Part shown: piece by piece, positions 33,827 through 44,607 of the stretch
Layout of the letters: every line of letters begins with the position of its first letter
How positions within the stretch are numbered: position 1 is the stretch's first letter
Origin: Hofstenia miamia
Lineage: Eukaryota; Xenacoelomorpha; Acoela
NCBI GenBank assembly: GCA_004352715.1
Contig: SCFE01000002.1
Location: 3,346,141 to 3,410,140, forward strand
Direction: 5' to 3'
Length of the DNA: 64,000 bases
Translations under genes and position numbers: made by a program
The notes under the pieces: generated by a model
The model's database searches: none
Told to the model about the DNA's origin: nothing
Seen by the model: only the letters and a program-made list of their open reading frames with translations

Positions 33827-35755
33827 ATGAATTTGTTAATGAAAATCTTTATCATTTTTCCATTTCTGAGATGTGCATACCCTTACATAAAGTCGTCAAT
33901 ATGTACAAGCATTCAATCAGAAACTGAAATTTCGAAAATACATGGTTTTGGCGATTGCGTTGTTACAGTTATGAAGCTCACATCTTGGAAGCAAAAAAGC
34001 CCGCCATTTAAATGCCTTTCATCTGCATCAATTCAAACACTATATTACCTTAATGAGATTTCAATTGGAGTATATAGTATGAAAATGCTGGATTTCAGCT
34101 TTCTGGGAATTGACCATACTGGTTCGAGTATAATCGAAATTCAGTTTGTTCTTCCACAGCCTTCTGATGTAAGCTTTGTCATAAGTTATGAGGGAGGCAT
34201 TAGTGGTGGAAGCTATGCAAACTCAAACTGCCTTTATAAAAATCAAAATACTGCCATATATTTTGCTTCGGAAATATGCAATATTCATGTAACTAGTTTA
34301 ATTGCGAAAATGCATATAGTGGCCACTCATAAAAAACGAGGAAAAGTTATCAATACAATGAGCTGTACCTTACCATGGATTTCGATTTTATTTCTAAATT
34401 TTGAACAGTACTGGATGCAGAATCGAACTGTTTATTTAGTTCTGAAAAATATGCCTTGGGCAAATAAGCATGAATTTGCAATCTACGATTACCCACTTAA
34501 GGAAAATGATCCTCTATACTTCAATATTGATGACAGCAGCTTAACAATATCACATGTTGTAAACAATGTCCATCCAAATGGCTTTTTTACACTATGGGCT
34601 GCTCGACGATACACGTGTGAGCATGGAATTTCAAAAGGAAAAATTCTGTCATCATATGGATATTCTTCAGCAAACAATGATTTCCTATACAATCCGTTTT
34701 TGGGGAATTATTCTTATAAACAAGAATATAGTTTGGATGTCTGCACATCTACACCCATTTTCGTAAGATTATTTAACAGTTCTATTCTTGATGCAGTTTG
34801 CTTCAATGATTTGTATAAAAGAATTGATGTTCATGTCGACTTTCTCAGGAAGAACTTCTCATTTTCTCTTACACCTGAATTTCATTTTGAAGCCATTCCA
34901 GTGTGTGCATACACGACCATTCTCTCAATAGAAACTATGATTGTATGTCTTGAAAGTATTAATAATTCAACGACCCTCACAACGATTTCCAAGTCTTTCC
35001 ATGTTTCCAATGTTACAGTACTTCCATTCTTTATTGAAAATCCGAAGTTGAAATTCATTTCATCTCATGCAAACCCTTATGAAAATAAATGCCCAATCCT
35101 CTTCGTTTTTGGAAATGTTTTCGGGTTTGCATGTGATGATCACAATAATGCCCTTTACTGCTTTGGAGTTGGCGAAACTCATCATCTGGTATTGAAATTT
35201 TTCACTGACAAAAACTGTGGCTTACCTCAATTTAGCTATGTTATAGATTTGTTTACTCACAACATTGTTTGCACGGACGTATTCGTTGATGTGTCAGGAA
35301 TAATGTGTGTTACTGAAAATAAAAATACAATTCTTTACAACCTGTTTGCTCGTGGCAATATGATGTCTTATCTAATTTCCTACAAGCGATTAAAAATGAA
35401 TGCGTATTGTTTTCATGAGAATCCTGCCGATAAACGCCCGGTAATAATATCTGGAATGTTTGATTTTGATGATGAGCCTGACTGGTTGTGCGTGTGTGAA
35501 TGTACAGCTTCGAGTGCATTCTTCTTCTTCAGTGGGATGCTGACAAGGCTTTTCAGTAATAAAGATGGGGAATACTACCGCAAGATCCCTCATGCAAATC
35601 GACATAATCCCTGCAATTCGTTCACATCAATATTTCAAGCAGTGGATCTCAATTTTGATTCATTCCACGACTTAGTGTGCACTTTTAAAAACACAATATA
35701 TATATATTACAACTTGAAAGAACTCAATGATATTGAGGTGCCCTTCAGCTCTTAA
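33827..35755 (+). CDS. Secreted protein with degenerate FG-GAP/VCBS calcium-loop repeats (paralog 2)
   Basis: 642 residues from the ATG at 33827; a second ATG at 33842 (MKIFIIFPFLRCAYP) also gives a good signal peptide and may be the true start. One exon. It aligns end to end with the minus-strand gene at 27223-29121: shared words include SETEIS, SPPFKCLS, MKMLDFS, LGIDH, SCTLPWI, MPWA, NNDFLYNPFLG and PCNSF, and most cysteines are conserved. The C-terminal loop QAVDLNFDSFHDLVC keeps D-x-N-x-D-x-x-x-D, and GMFDFDDEPDWLC is the preceding unit. The two genes are inverted relative to each other around the glycosyltransferase. Overall divergence is substantial but the frame is intact in both, which argues for selection. 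Function unknown. Confidence 0.82.
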   Translation: MNLLMKIFIIFPFLRCAYPYIKSSICTSIQSETEISKIHGFGDCVVTVMKLTSWKQKSPPFKCLSSASIQTLYYLNEISIGVYSMKMLDFSFLGIDHTGSSIIEIQFVLPQPSDVSFVISYEGGISGGSYANSNCLYKNQNTAIYFASEICNIHVTSLIAKMHIVATHKKRGKVINTMSCTLPWISILFLNFEQYWMQNRTVYLVLKNMPWANKHEFAIYDYPLKENDPLYFNIDDSSLTISHVVNNVHPNGFFTLWAARRYTCEHGISKGKILSSYGYSSANNDFLYNPFLGNYSYKQEYSLDVCTSTPIFVRLFNSSILDAVCFNDLYKRIDVHVDFLRKNFSFSLTPEFHFEAIPVCAYTTILSIETMIVCLESINNSTTLTTISKSFHVSNVTVLPFFIENPKLKFISSHANPYENKCPILFVFGNVFGFACDDHNNALYCFGVGETHHLVLKFFTDKNCGLPQFSYVIDLFTHNIVCTDVFVDVSGIMCVTENKNTILYNLFARGNMMSYLISYKRLKMNAYCFHENPADKRPVIISGMFDFDDEPDWLCVCECTASSAFFFFSGMLTRLFSNKDGEYYRKIPHANRHNPCNSFTSIFQAVDLNFDSFHDLVCTFKNTIYIYYNLKELNDIEVPFSS

Positions 35756-37160
35756 TAATTGAATTTATTTTGTGTATATTTTTTTCCAACAAAATAGTTT
35801 TATTTAATAGCTGGGGTCTCTCTCGTAGAGCACCAATTTCTTTTTAAAAATGTAAGCTAGCGTTGTGGCTGAGTCGGGTTGACCTATCAATGTTGCAGTG
35901 GGTTTTAGTTAAAAGTTTTACTACTAGTCAGAAATTAATGGTAAAGCTTTTTTTTTAAGAAATTTACACTGAAAATTAGATTATTCATTTCTATCCCACA
36001 CGATAATAGCTATTTAATAAAGTTTTACCATTCTTGAGGTAATAACTGACGAAATATCTATGTATGTTGGAACAAGTGGGATTTTGTTAGGCATTGCGAA
36101 GAGTTTGGATATACTTTCCAAAATTTAAGAAGTTTTTTGCTATATCTAAGTATGCAGACATCGCAAACAAATTAATTGGCCAACTTGAATTTAGTTGAAT
36201 TTTTTTATTCATTTTAAATAACTATTATTCAAAATAAATTTATCATAATCAAAATTAAAGAGATATTAGTTTCAATCACAAATTCAGTAATTTTTTTAAC
36301 TAGACTATGATTTCATTATTTGTATTTTGTATTAATCTGATCAATGTTTCATCAGCAATCAACACGCTAATGACAGACGTCGCAGAAGGTATTGTAAAAT
36401 TATTAATGGATTTGAGATATTCAGCGAATCCTTTCTACTGATTTGTTAATATGAATATTCAAATCAATGTAACTAAGTATTAGTAGTTTGTTTTGGGAAC
36501 CATCCCTCCGGTATTTTTTGATAGAAATGTTTCGGTTTATTTTCATGCAGCTATGTCATCAAGCAATTTCTCGTGGTTTGTTTTTGGTGATGTCCTTCAA
36601 AAGATTTTCCTTTGATATGGCATCTTTTCGCCTGCATGCCTGAGGAATAAAACTTGCTAGTGTGTCAAAACCAGAATCAAAGCAGCAACTTGTTCAATGT
36701 AGTTACTACAAATTCAATTTAGTACAGAAATGATGTAATAATTATATGTAGATATACACTTATATTATGCATTAACACTCAGTTATATTATTATTAATAA
36801 GTCAGCCAAAATACACCTTTCAAATTTAGAGAATGGGATGAAGATGTACGTGCAACCCTTCTGCTAAATAAAGTAGCAAAAAGGTGTTTGTAAAGTGAAT
36901 TAAGTAAAATATTCGGTCTGACATTGTAAGGAGCAATTATATTTGCTGTTAATATTAGCAAACTGATAATAAATACATAAAATGCAACATATTCAATCAA
37001 AGTCCCCGTCAAAATTGTTTAGCCACTTCAACTAATTAACATGTAACTGAATAAAACGCGGGTTAATAAAATGATAAGCTTTTAAATAGAGTATTTTTAA
37101 TGTTAATATTTACTGGTGTTGCTAATAAATAATAATTATTATTATTATATACAATAAATT
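35756..37160. other. AT-rich DNA, one weak tRNA-like sequence
   Basis: No gene was supported. GTTGTGGCTGAGTCGG at about 35859 resembles a tRNA box A, but no box B or acceptor stem follows, so at most it is a SINE or tRNA relic. Confidence 0.35.
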
Positions 37161-38600
37161 TTACAGGACGTTTAATACAAATGCGTTACTGTGATGAGAT
37201 AATAAAGGAAATATTTATCACGACAAACGCAAAAAATTTCACAATTGTAAGAATGTGTCTTAATTTGTTTGTGAAAGTCCACCCTAATCCCGGATCCTTT
37301 ATTTACTATTACCGGGAGAACAGAAACAAGTTACGCAGTTTTAATAGCAGGTTCACAATTGCTGAACTTAATGAAAAAATGCCATTTTCTGGACAACTGA
37401 AACATGGGTGGATGATGGTTGTTCTATGAGAATGCATAACCCTAACTGCAAACTGTTTGGTCTATTTCACAAAAATTGCCCCCTAGTCGTGGAGGAGGTT
37501 CTTTTGTACTTGTTTTCAAAATTCTACAGGCAGAAAAAAGAGATTTAGTCTTTGAAATCAAATGAATATAAAATCATTTAAGTCACAAAGATGTCTTCTT
37601 AAGTGTTAGCTACAACCCATGTAATAGTTTCAAGAAAGCATTTATAGATTTAAAAGATCTTGAGATTGAATGTGTCTTAACTAAATGTAACAACACTGCG
37701 ATGCCTGGAGACTAACATAAACTATCTCAAAATATATATGATAAAATTGAAATTGAAAGCTTTTGTAGCAATCTTCCTATGATAACGATTGTGGTGCCCA
37801 TTGTAAATTTTCTTTCAAAAAATTCCATTTCCGAAATGAGCAATATTGCATTGAGAAAAGCATAACAAGACATCTAGTTTCATTGCACAGTGCGGTCAAC
37901 CCGAGGAGAAGTATTTAATTAGTCTTCATTCGCATTATACCAAGTCAAAGGCTAATTAACAGTGCTAAAGAAAAATAACCAGAATTTCTGGTTTTGGATT
38001 TAATAAGACAATTGCGTTATACTAATGTTTGGGAAGTTCTCAAACGTTTGCTTCTCATGGTAATCAAATAGCCTTTACTATATATTCGAACACATAAAGC
38101 TTCTATTCAAAAGATAAAATTATCAGTTAATACTAGCAAAAAACCTTCTGAAATATATTTGGGATTAAGTAAAACTGAAGATTTTAATGTATATGCACGA
38201 CTGATGTGCAGCAAATATACATCATAGACATATTGCTAGAATGCAATCAGGTGATTTCGATACTGGAAATTTTGGTGATAACATCCAGGAAGCTATCAAC
38301 ATGACAGAGAAATTTTAAAATTAACCCACATGTGACATATCCTAAACAATATTTCCTACTTTGACTACATTGAAATGAATTTAATTTCAACACCCAGAAG
38401 CTTATAAATGTATATTCTATTTCCAAAGCAAAGAGTTAAAAATTGCAATCAACCTAGGCATCACAAAGCAGAAAAGACTTATCTCGTAACTATGGCTACC
38501 AATTATTCTAGTGTGGTAGAGGATATTACCTATTATTCTAGTTTCAGTAAGAGGTGCTTTTGTATTAAGCTTAGTATTCGGAGTCATTGTCAACTTTGAA
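37160..38600 (+). pseudogene. LINE relic: AP-endonuclease region of a non-LTR retrotransposon
   Basis: Read with frameshifts, the segment gives VHPNPGSF, then KLRSFNSRFTIAELNE, then ETWVDDG and PSRGGGSFVLVF. Near 37690 MPGD appears, followed by LSQN. This order resembles the endonuclease of CR1-like LINE ORF2 (an ETW box, a GGG-V-x-V box, then a GDFN box). Further fragments to about 38600 are too decayed to place. Moderately sure it is a LINE, not sure of the clade. Confidence 0.45.
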
Positions 38601-39257
38601 CACTTTAATACAATTTTGTCTTTTTTATAAAACTAGACATGTTCAGCATTTGCAGTCGTTGCCTTTCAGAGTATAATAGTCAAGGTCTTTCAATCATGCT
38701 TAATCTTTATGATGGGTAAGCCAACACACCATTAGCTATGTAATAACCTTTAAGTGCATACTTTTTAACTGAGCGTCATATCATTACACGACTGCTCACT
38801 TAATTCTACTAAAGAAATATATTTTTGTTTGATTTTAAATTATCAACACTGAGATAATTGTTATATTTAAAAAGCGAATTCAAAAGTTTTCTAGTAATGC
38901 CAATTAGTCCAAAGATTGTCTGCGATAGCCATCTTCTGTGAGGTGGAGCCCATCATCTGTCATTTACTTCCTTCAACAAAATATCTGTGCCCAGCAGGAA
39001 TAATTCTTTATTATATTGAAAAATATATTCAGTGGCGCTTGAAAAGACTAAAGCAAATTTATAAAAAATTTATTGCTCTGTACTTACCTTAAGTAGCCTA
39101 TTTTAACAAAGCACAGTACCTGCAAACGGTTGCACATTTGCGTTTTCCTGAGAAATATCATTGCTTCCCCACATTACCAATACTAAATAGTAACCACGTA
39201 CAACATTATAAATTAGATTTTCAAGAAACGTATATTTGTAAAATGGTTACATACACA
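38601..39257. other. AT-rich DNA, nothing recognised
   Basis: No frame or repeat structure could be supported between the LINE relic and the hAT-type element. Confidence 0.4.
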
Positions 39258-41089
39258 CAGGGGCGCAAATAGCTTCAAATTTTAGAGGGGGCACATTATT
39301 TTATTTCAACTTAAGGATATTACAACTTAAGGATATGCTACAATAGCGATTTTTGTCCAAAGCCTGCTCTGCACATTTCTATGCAAAAATCAAGACAAAA
39401 TTCGCGAGTATAGGATTGATTTTATATGTATTAGAATATTAATGTACATGAATTTTTAAATAGGTACTCGGTGAATCAAAATTCACATCAATTATATTTC
39501 TAAAAGTATTAACATACTCAAAGGGAATTACTAAAGACACATAAAGTTTTCAAACAAAACACTATTTTCCCTGGATTACAAGCTGATATGTTTGTACAAG
39601 CGTAATGCATTTCATTTATATTGATTTCTTCAATTTTCTGAACGATTTTGTCCTTTGGGTTATTGAAATTTGTGATATGAAATATCTCAGAAATATAAGT
39701 GGGCCTAGGGTCGAAATTCTTGACAAATAAGAAGCCCGTTTAAAACCGAAATTTCATTTTAAGTTTTAAAACTATGCTTATTTTGTAAATTATTGTTTTA
39801 TAATAATTGAAATGTGTTCAATTTTTTTTTATTTAGAGATGAAAAATATTATTTAGGGCTAAAATACAGCAACTGATTGTAGAGGAATTCTCTGGTTAGA
39901 AGAAAAAAATGAGGTGCTCAATTTCACAGTGGATCAACATAACTATACAAACATGCTACGTCCGCATGCATTTCCTCAACGGCCATTTTTCAGGAAGATG
40001 GGGTGCTGATGGGACTGCGATTGCCATCAAGATAATCAGATGATTTCACATGGATTATTATCTGTAAAGTGTATTGAAGACATGCTTCTACCATGCCTTC
40101 ATACCACAAAATCTTGATGAAATATATATATTAATGAATTGCACTGCGCTTTGAATAATTTTGTACGAAGATGTCAGCTTGTAATTCAGGAAGATTATGG
40201 TTTCTTAGAAAACTTTTTGTGATAATAGTAATTCGCTTTGTTGTGTATTCAATAATGTTTTATTTTATTGCAATCAAGCTTTTACTATGTTGATATTGTT
40301 GATTTTTATAAATATAATTGAAATGATTTGTAATTCACCCTCTACACATTGGTTTCTTTTTAAGCGAAATGTCAATGTTAATAAAATAGCACTACAAAAA
40401 TATTCGTGAAGAATATAGAAACTATCAAATGCAGGACGAACAGCTACAACTACTTCCATTTGAATTTGAGCATGACATTTATTTATTTTATCAGCAATTA
40501 CGAGATACTATTCCATGAAATTATGATATGATATTTTAAATGTAACATCAATAAACTGGACTTTATGGCGAAGAAATATAAGTGACATTCGAAAAGACTC
40601 TCTAAACATCTCCATCAACAAAGCTCTCTCTGGGATGAACCAGAAAAAATGCTTTCATTCAGAACATCAGCAATTTCCAGAATTGGTAATGATGAACGCA
40701 ATTTTATCCGGGCCCTAATCACCATAGAGTACTTGATTTCAATTGTAAAACAATAAAATATATTTAAATAATTATTCTAGTAAATATATAGTGAAAGGAA
40801 AGACAAATATTACAATACTACATGAAATTTCATTCTACTTTATTTGTTTGCTGATGATTTCAGCAACATGACGGTCGAGGAAGAAATGTAAATGGAAATA
40901 CTTCATGTTTTAAAAGGCTTCACAGTAGAGTTAATCTATTTGTTGCCATATGGCAACAATACCCGGTAAAGGGTTAAAAAGCACCTTATAAAGTTGAAGC
41001 TCAGTCACTTTTTATGAAAATCTCTAATTAATTGAAAATTTAGGAGGGGCACATGCCCTGTGCCCCTCTTGATCTTGATTGCGCCCCGG
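39258..41089. mobile_element. Non-autonomous hAT-type element with 8-bp target duplication
   Basis: The left end CAGGGGCGCAAATAG and the reverse complement of the right end CCGGGGCGCAATCAAG are inverted repeats; AGAGGGGGCAC and AGAGGGGCAC continue the match inward. The flanking octamers CATACACA (39250-39257) and CATACCCA (41090-41097) agree at 7 of 8 positions. No transposase frame was recognised. Near the right end a perfect 10-bp stem (GAGGGGCACA/TGTGCCCCTC, 41044-41068) forms a subterminal hairpin. Its right half is present again in the duplication that follows. Confidence 0.7.
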
Positions 41090-41286
41090 CATACCCACTG
41101 ACTCAAGTAGTAAATACTACCACCCGAATGGTGATATGTATTTCAATGAAAAGGCAAAGTGGTAGGAGCCCCCGTACATATGCGGTAAAAATTATCGCGA
41201 TGGACGCTAAAGGTTGCAATATGAAAAATGCATTGGAATGATAGTCATAATGCTAAGAGTAAATATAAACAGCCCGAACATAAAAA

Positions 41287-41427
41287 AAGCTCTGGGCAGC
41301 AACAACAATAATTGTTTAAAGCTCTGAGCAGAATCGAAAATTATTTGAACAGTAAAAAAAAATATAAAAAGCTCTGGGCAGCATCGAAGAAAATGAAAGC
41401 ATCTGGGCCGCATCAAAACTAATTGTT
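41287..41427 (+). repeat. Short tandem array of GCTCTGGGCAGC units
   Basis: Four imperfect units begin AAAGCTCTGGGCAGCAAC, AAAGCTCTGAGCAGAATC, AAAGCTCTGGGCAGCATC and AAAGCATCTGGGCCGCATC. Spacing is irregular, about 35-55 bases. The same array recurs at 42786-42926 because of the large duplication. Confidence 0.75.
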
Positions 41428-41533
41428 AGTAAGTCAAAGAATTAACAAACATTCTAGTATTCATCAAAGCAAATTCTCACATGTATTTTGAAAAACATGT
41501 TATTTTTTTACAATTATGACATTGAATCAAAAT

Positions 41534-41630
41534 CATGTACATATACATGTATTAAGTTTACAAGCTTATTATGAATATAAATAATTCAACTTTTTCATAT
41601 AAGCTTAGTTATCACGGTAATTTTTTTTGT
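41534..41630 (+). repeat. Dispersed repeat copy, related to 46083-46180
   Basis: TACATGTATTAAGTTTACAA and CTTTTTCATATAAGCTTAG match a second locus at 46083-46180 with scattered differences. It recurs at about 43033-43129 through the duplication. Family unknown. Confidence 0.65.
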
Positions 41631-41842
41631 TACAACCAATCGGGCATATGTTATGCCCGCTCAGATAAAGTCTAGTATAATCATAAGATAGTATGCGATA
41701 ATGACGTAAGCTTTTTCTGCTTTGAAAAATAAATTTAATGATTTACCGCGAAATTAATGCTTTTACCGCAAAATATTTAAATTTTATTGCACATTATTTG
41801 TTATAAAATGAAAGAAATGCAAAACATTAATCTCTATGCATN

Positions 41843-43340
41843 ACACATTGGTTTCTTTTTAAGCGAAATGTCAATGTTAATAAAATAGCACTACAAAAAT
41901 ATTCGTGAAGAATATAGAAACTATCAAATGCAGGACGAACAGCTACAACTACTTCCATTTGAATTTGAGCATGACATTTATTTATTTTATCAGCAATTAC
42001 GAGATACTATTCCATGAAATTATGATATGATATTTTAAATGTAACATCAATAAACTGGACTTTATGGCGAAGAAATATAAGTGACATTCGAAAAGACTCT
42101 CTAAACATCTCCATCAACAAAGCTCTCTCTGGGATGAACCAGAAAAAATGCTTTCATTCAGAACATCAGCAATTTCCAGAATTGGTAATGATGAACGCAA
42201 TTTTATCCGGGCCCTAATCACCATAGAGTACTTGATTTCAATTGTAAAACAATAAAATATATTTAAATAATTATTCTAGTAAATATATAGTGAAAGGAAA
42301 GACAAATATTACAATACTACATGAAATTTCATTCTACTTTATTTGTTTGCTGATGATTTCAGCAACATGACGGTCGAGGAAGAAATGTAAATGGAAATAC
42401 TTCATGTTTTAAAAGGCTTCACAGTAGAGTTAATCTATTTGTTGCCATATGGCAACAATACCCGGTAAAGGGTTAAAAAGCACCTTATAAAGTTGAAGCT
42501 CAGTCACTTTTTATGAAAATCTCTAATTAATTGAAAATTTAGGAGGGGCACATGCCCTGTGCCCCTCTTGATCTTGATTGCGCCCCGGCATACCCACTGA
42601 CTCAAGTAGTAAATACTACCACCCGAATGGTGATATGTATTTCAATGAAAAGGCAAAGTGGTAGGAGCCCCCGTACATATGCGGTAAAAATTATCGCGAT
42701 GGACGCTAAAGGTTGCAATATGAAAAATGCATTGGAATGATAGTCATAATGCTAAGAGTAAATATAAACAGCCCGAACATAAAAAAAGCTCTGGGCAGCA
42801 ACAACAATAATTGTTTAAAGCTCTGAGCAGAATCGAAAATTATTTGAACAGTAAAAAAAAATATAAAAAGCTCTGGGCAGCATCGAAGAAAATGAAAGCA
42901 TCTGGGCCGCATCAAAACTAATTGTTAGTAAGTCAAAGAATTAACAAACATTCTAGTATTCATCAAAGCAAATTCTCACATGTATTTTGAAAAACATGTT
43001 ATTTTTTTACAATTATGACATTGAATCAAAATCATGTACATATACATGTATTAAGTTTACAAGCTTATTATGAATATAAATAATTCAACTTTTTCATATA
43101 AGCTTAGTTATCACGGTAATTTTTTTTGTTACAACCAATCGGGCATATGTTATGCCCGCTCAGATAAAGTCTAGTATAATCATAAGATAGTATGCGATAA
43201 TGACGTAAGCTTTTTCTGCTTTGAAAAATAAATTTAATGGATTACCGCGAAATTAATGCTTTTACCGCAAAATATTTAAATTTTATTACACATTATTTGT
43301 TATAAAATGAAAGAAATGCAAAACATTAATCTCTATGCAT
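41843..43340 (+). repeat. 1498-bp duplicated segment, copy 2 (right of a single N)
   Basis: Second copy of 40344-41841. It contains its own copy of the hAT-type right end (about 42540-42588) and of the GCTCTGGGCAGC array. It has no gene content. Confidence 0.95.
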
Positions 43341-43995
43341 GATATATGTAAGAATAGGATCCGGATAGTGAATTGAAAATACCGGATACCAGATAATTCC
43401 GGATAAGTTGACTGCCGGATACCGGATAATTTACCTGATACCGGATAGTATATTGTTCAATTATTACTAGGGCAACCAGAAATATGAATTTAAAAAAAAC
43501 AAAATATGACCTTATTTTTATGATAAAATATGATGGAATTTAGTTAGATATGCCTTAAAATATGACGATCAATTTAAGCAATATAAAACGTTTTTCTATT
43601 AGTGAGAACAAGATATTAAGCACTTGGAGAATGTGACTTTGTAAAAATTTAAGAAAATTTATGAAACTTTAGAGAATGGTGATAAAACTTTTCAATTACT
43701 TTCATAGCAAATAAAATTTTTATTATGAAGCTTTAGTAATGTTTCAACGTTTTGCAAAGCATCTCCTGCAGTTGAATTTGGTTTTGGGGATACTAATGAA
43801 AGCTGATCAGACAAACGTAAATCGCGATTTGGTATGTATAATTAAAGTAATTCAGATAGATCTTTAGGTTCGTGGATGTAAATAATTCTATGGATATGAT
43901 CTTGTAATCAATTCTCTTTTATTAAAATTTTTAACTTCTTCAGCACTGCTTGTGCAGAAAACTACCTATGTGTTCGGAAGACTACTCTTGTTGCA
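43341..43995. other. Short GGATACCGGATA-type repeats and AT-rich DNA
   Basis: From about 43361 to 43450 the words CCGGATA and ACCGGATA occur at least seven times with irregular spacing, probably the terminal region of a hAT-like element. The rest has no supported feature. Confidence 0.45.
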
Positions 43996-44290
43996 AAATT
44001 AAGCACGGACTGTAAGCGTTTCTGTAACCAATTAAGAGGGCGTTTCCATAATCCAAGCGTGGCAATACAAAAATTTTTACTAGAGTTGCTGTTGATGCAA
44101 CAGCTAAGCAATGGCGAATCCTCATTACGTTACGCAGATAATATAATGCAGTTACTCTAAAGATGAATATACATGTGAACAAAGTTAAATTTGTGTCAAA
44201 GAAGACACCAAGGTTCTTAACTGCTGTTGATCAATGCATCTCCCATGCGGACGCGGATTGGTTCCGAAACAGTTGAAATACGTCTAAGAG
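43996..44290 (-). pseudogene. CR1/L2-like LINE reverse transcriptase fragment (left copy)
   Basis: The minus strand reads ALYYLRNVMRIRHCLAVAST, then ATLVKIFVLPRLDYGNALL. This matches the region after the catalytic palm of CR1/L2-type reverse transcriptases (L-R-x-I-x-x-I-R ... L-V-x-x-F-V-x-S-R-L-D-Y-x-N-x-L-L). It ends at a single N at 44291; the segment beyond the N repeats most of it. Confidence 0.75.
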
Positions 44291-44291
44291 N

Positions 44292-44607
44292 GGCGTTTCC
44301 ATAATCCAAGCGTGGCAATACAAAAATTTTTACTAGAGTTGCTGTTGATGCAACAGCTAAGCAATGGCGAATCCTCATAATATTACGCAGATAATATAAT
44401 GCAGTTACTCTAAAGATGAATATACATGTGAACAAAGTTAAATTTGTGTCAAAGAAGACACCAAGGTTCTTGACTGCTGTTGATCAATGCATCTCCCATG
44501 TGGACGCGGATTGGTTCCGAAACAGTTTAAATACGTCTACGATTTCCAACAACCAGAAGTTCTGTTTTAGAATCATTATTAGTAAGCCGGTTCTTGAACA
44601 TCCATGA
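44292..44607 (-). pseudogene. CR1/L2-like LINE reverse transcriptase fragment (right copy)
   Basis: It repeats 44037-44290 almost exactly (GGCGTTTCCATAATCCAAGC at each start) and extends further upstream in the element. On the minus strand VKNLGVFFDTNLTL precedes ALYYLRNIMRIRHCLAVAST, the usual order of the palm/thumb region of these enzymes. The duplication across one N suggests two versions of one locus. Confidence 0.75.

Larger units (their letters stand above)
40344..41841 (+). repeat. 1498-bp duplicated segment, copy 1 (left of a single N)
   Basis: Nearly identical to 41843-43340, with only a few substitutions seen (for example near 41740 and in ATTGCACATT versus ATTACACATT). The copies are separated by one N at 41842. 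It covers the right half of the hAT-type element and its flank. The pattern is that of overlapping contig ends that were not merged. Confidence 0.95.

Noticed and set aside
35850-35920. tRNA-like GTTGTGGCTGAGTCGG
   Set aside because: No box B, anticodon stem or acceptor pairing found.
36794-37012. 72-residue minus-strand frame with a hydrophobic N-terminus and a basic RRVARTSSSH stretch
   Set aside because: Possible LINE C-terminus but no WN-x-L-P element; too weak to list.
41053-41241. Frame of 62 residues, duplicated at 42552-42740
   Set aside because: It starts inside the hAT-type right end and repeats only because of the duplication; no motif.
41207-41416. Phe/Leu-rich minus frame, duplicated at 42706-42915
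   Set aside because: Shadow of the GCTCTGGGCAGC tandem array.
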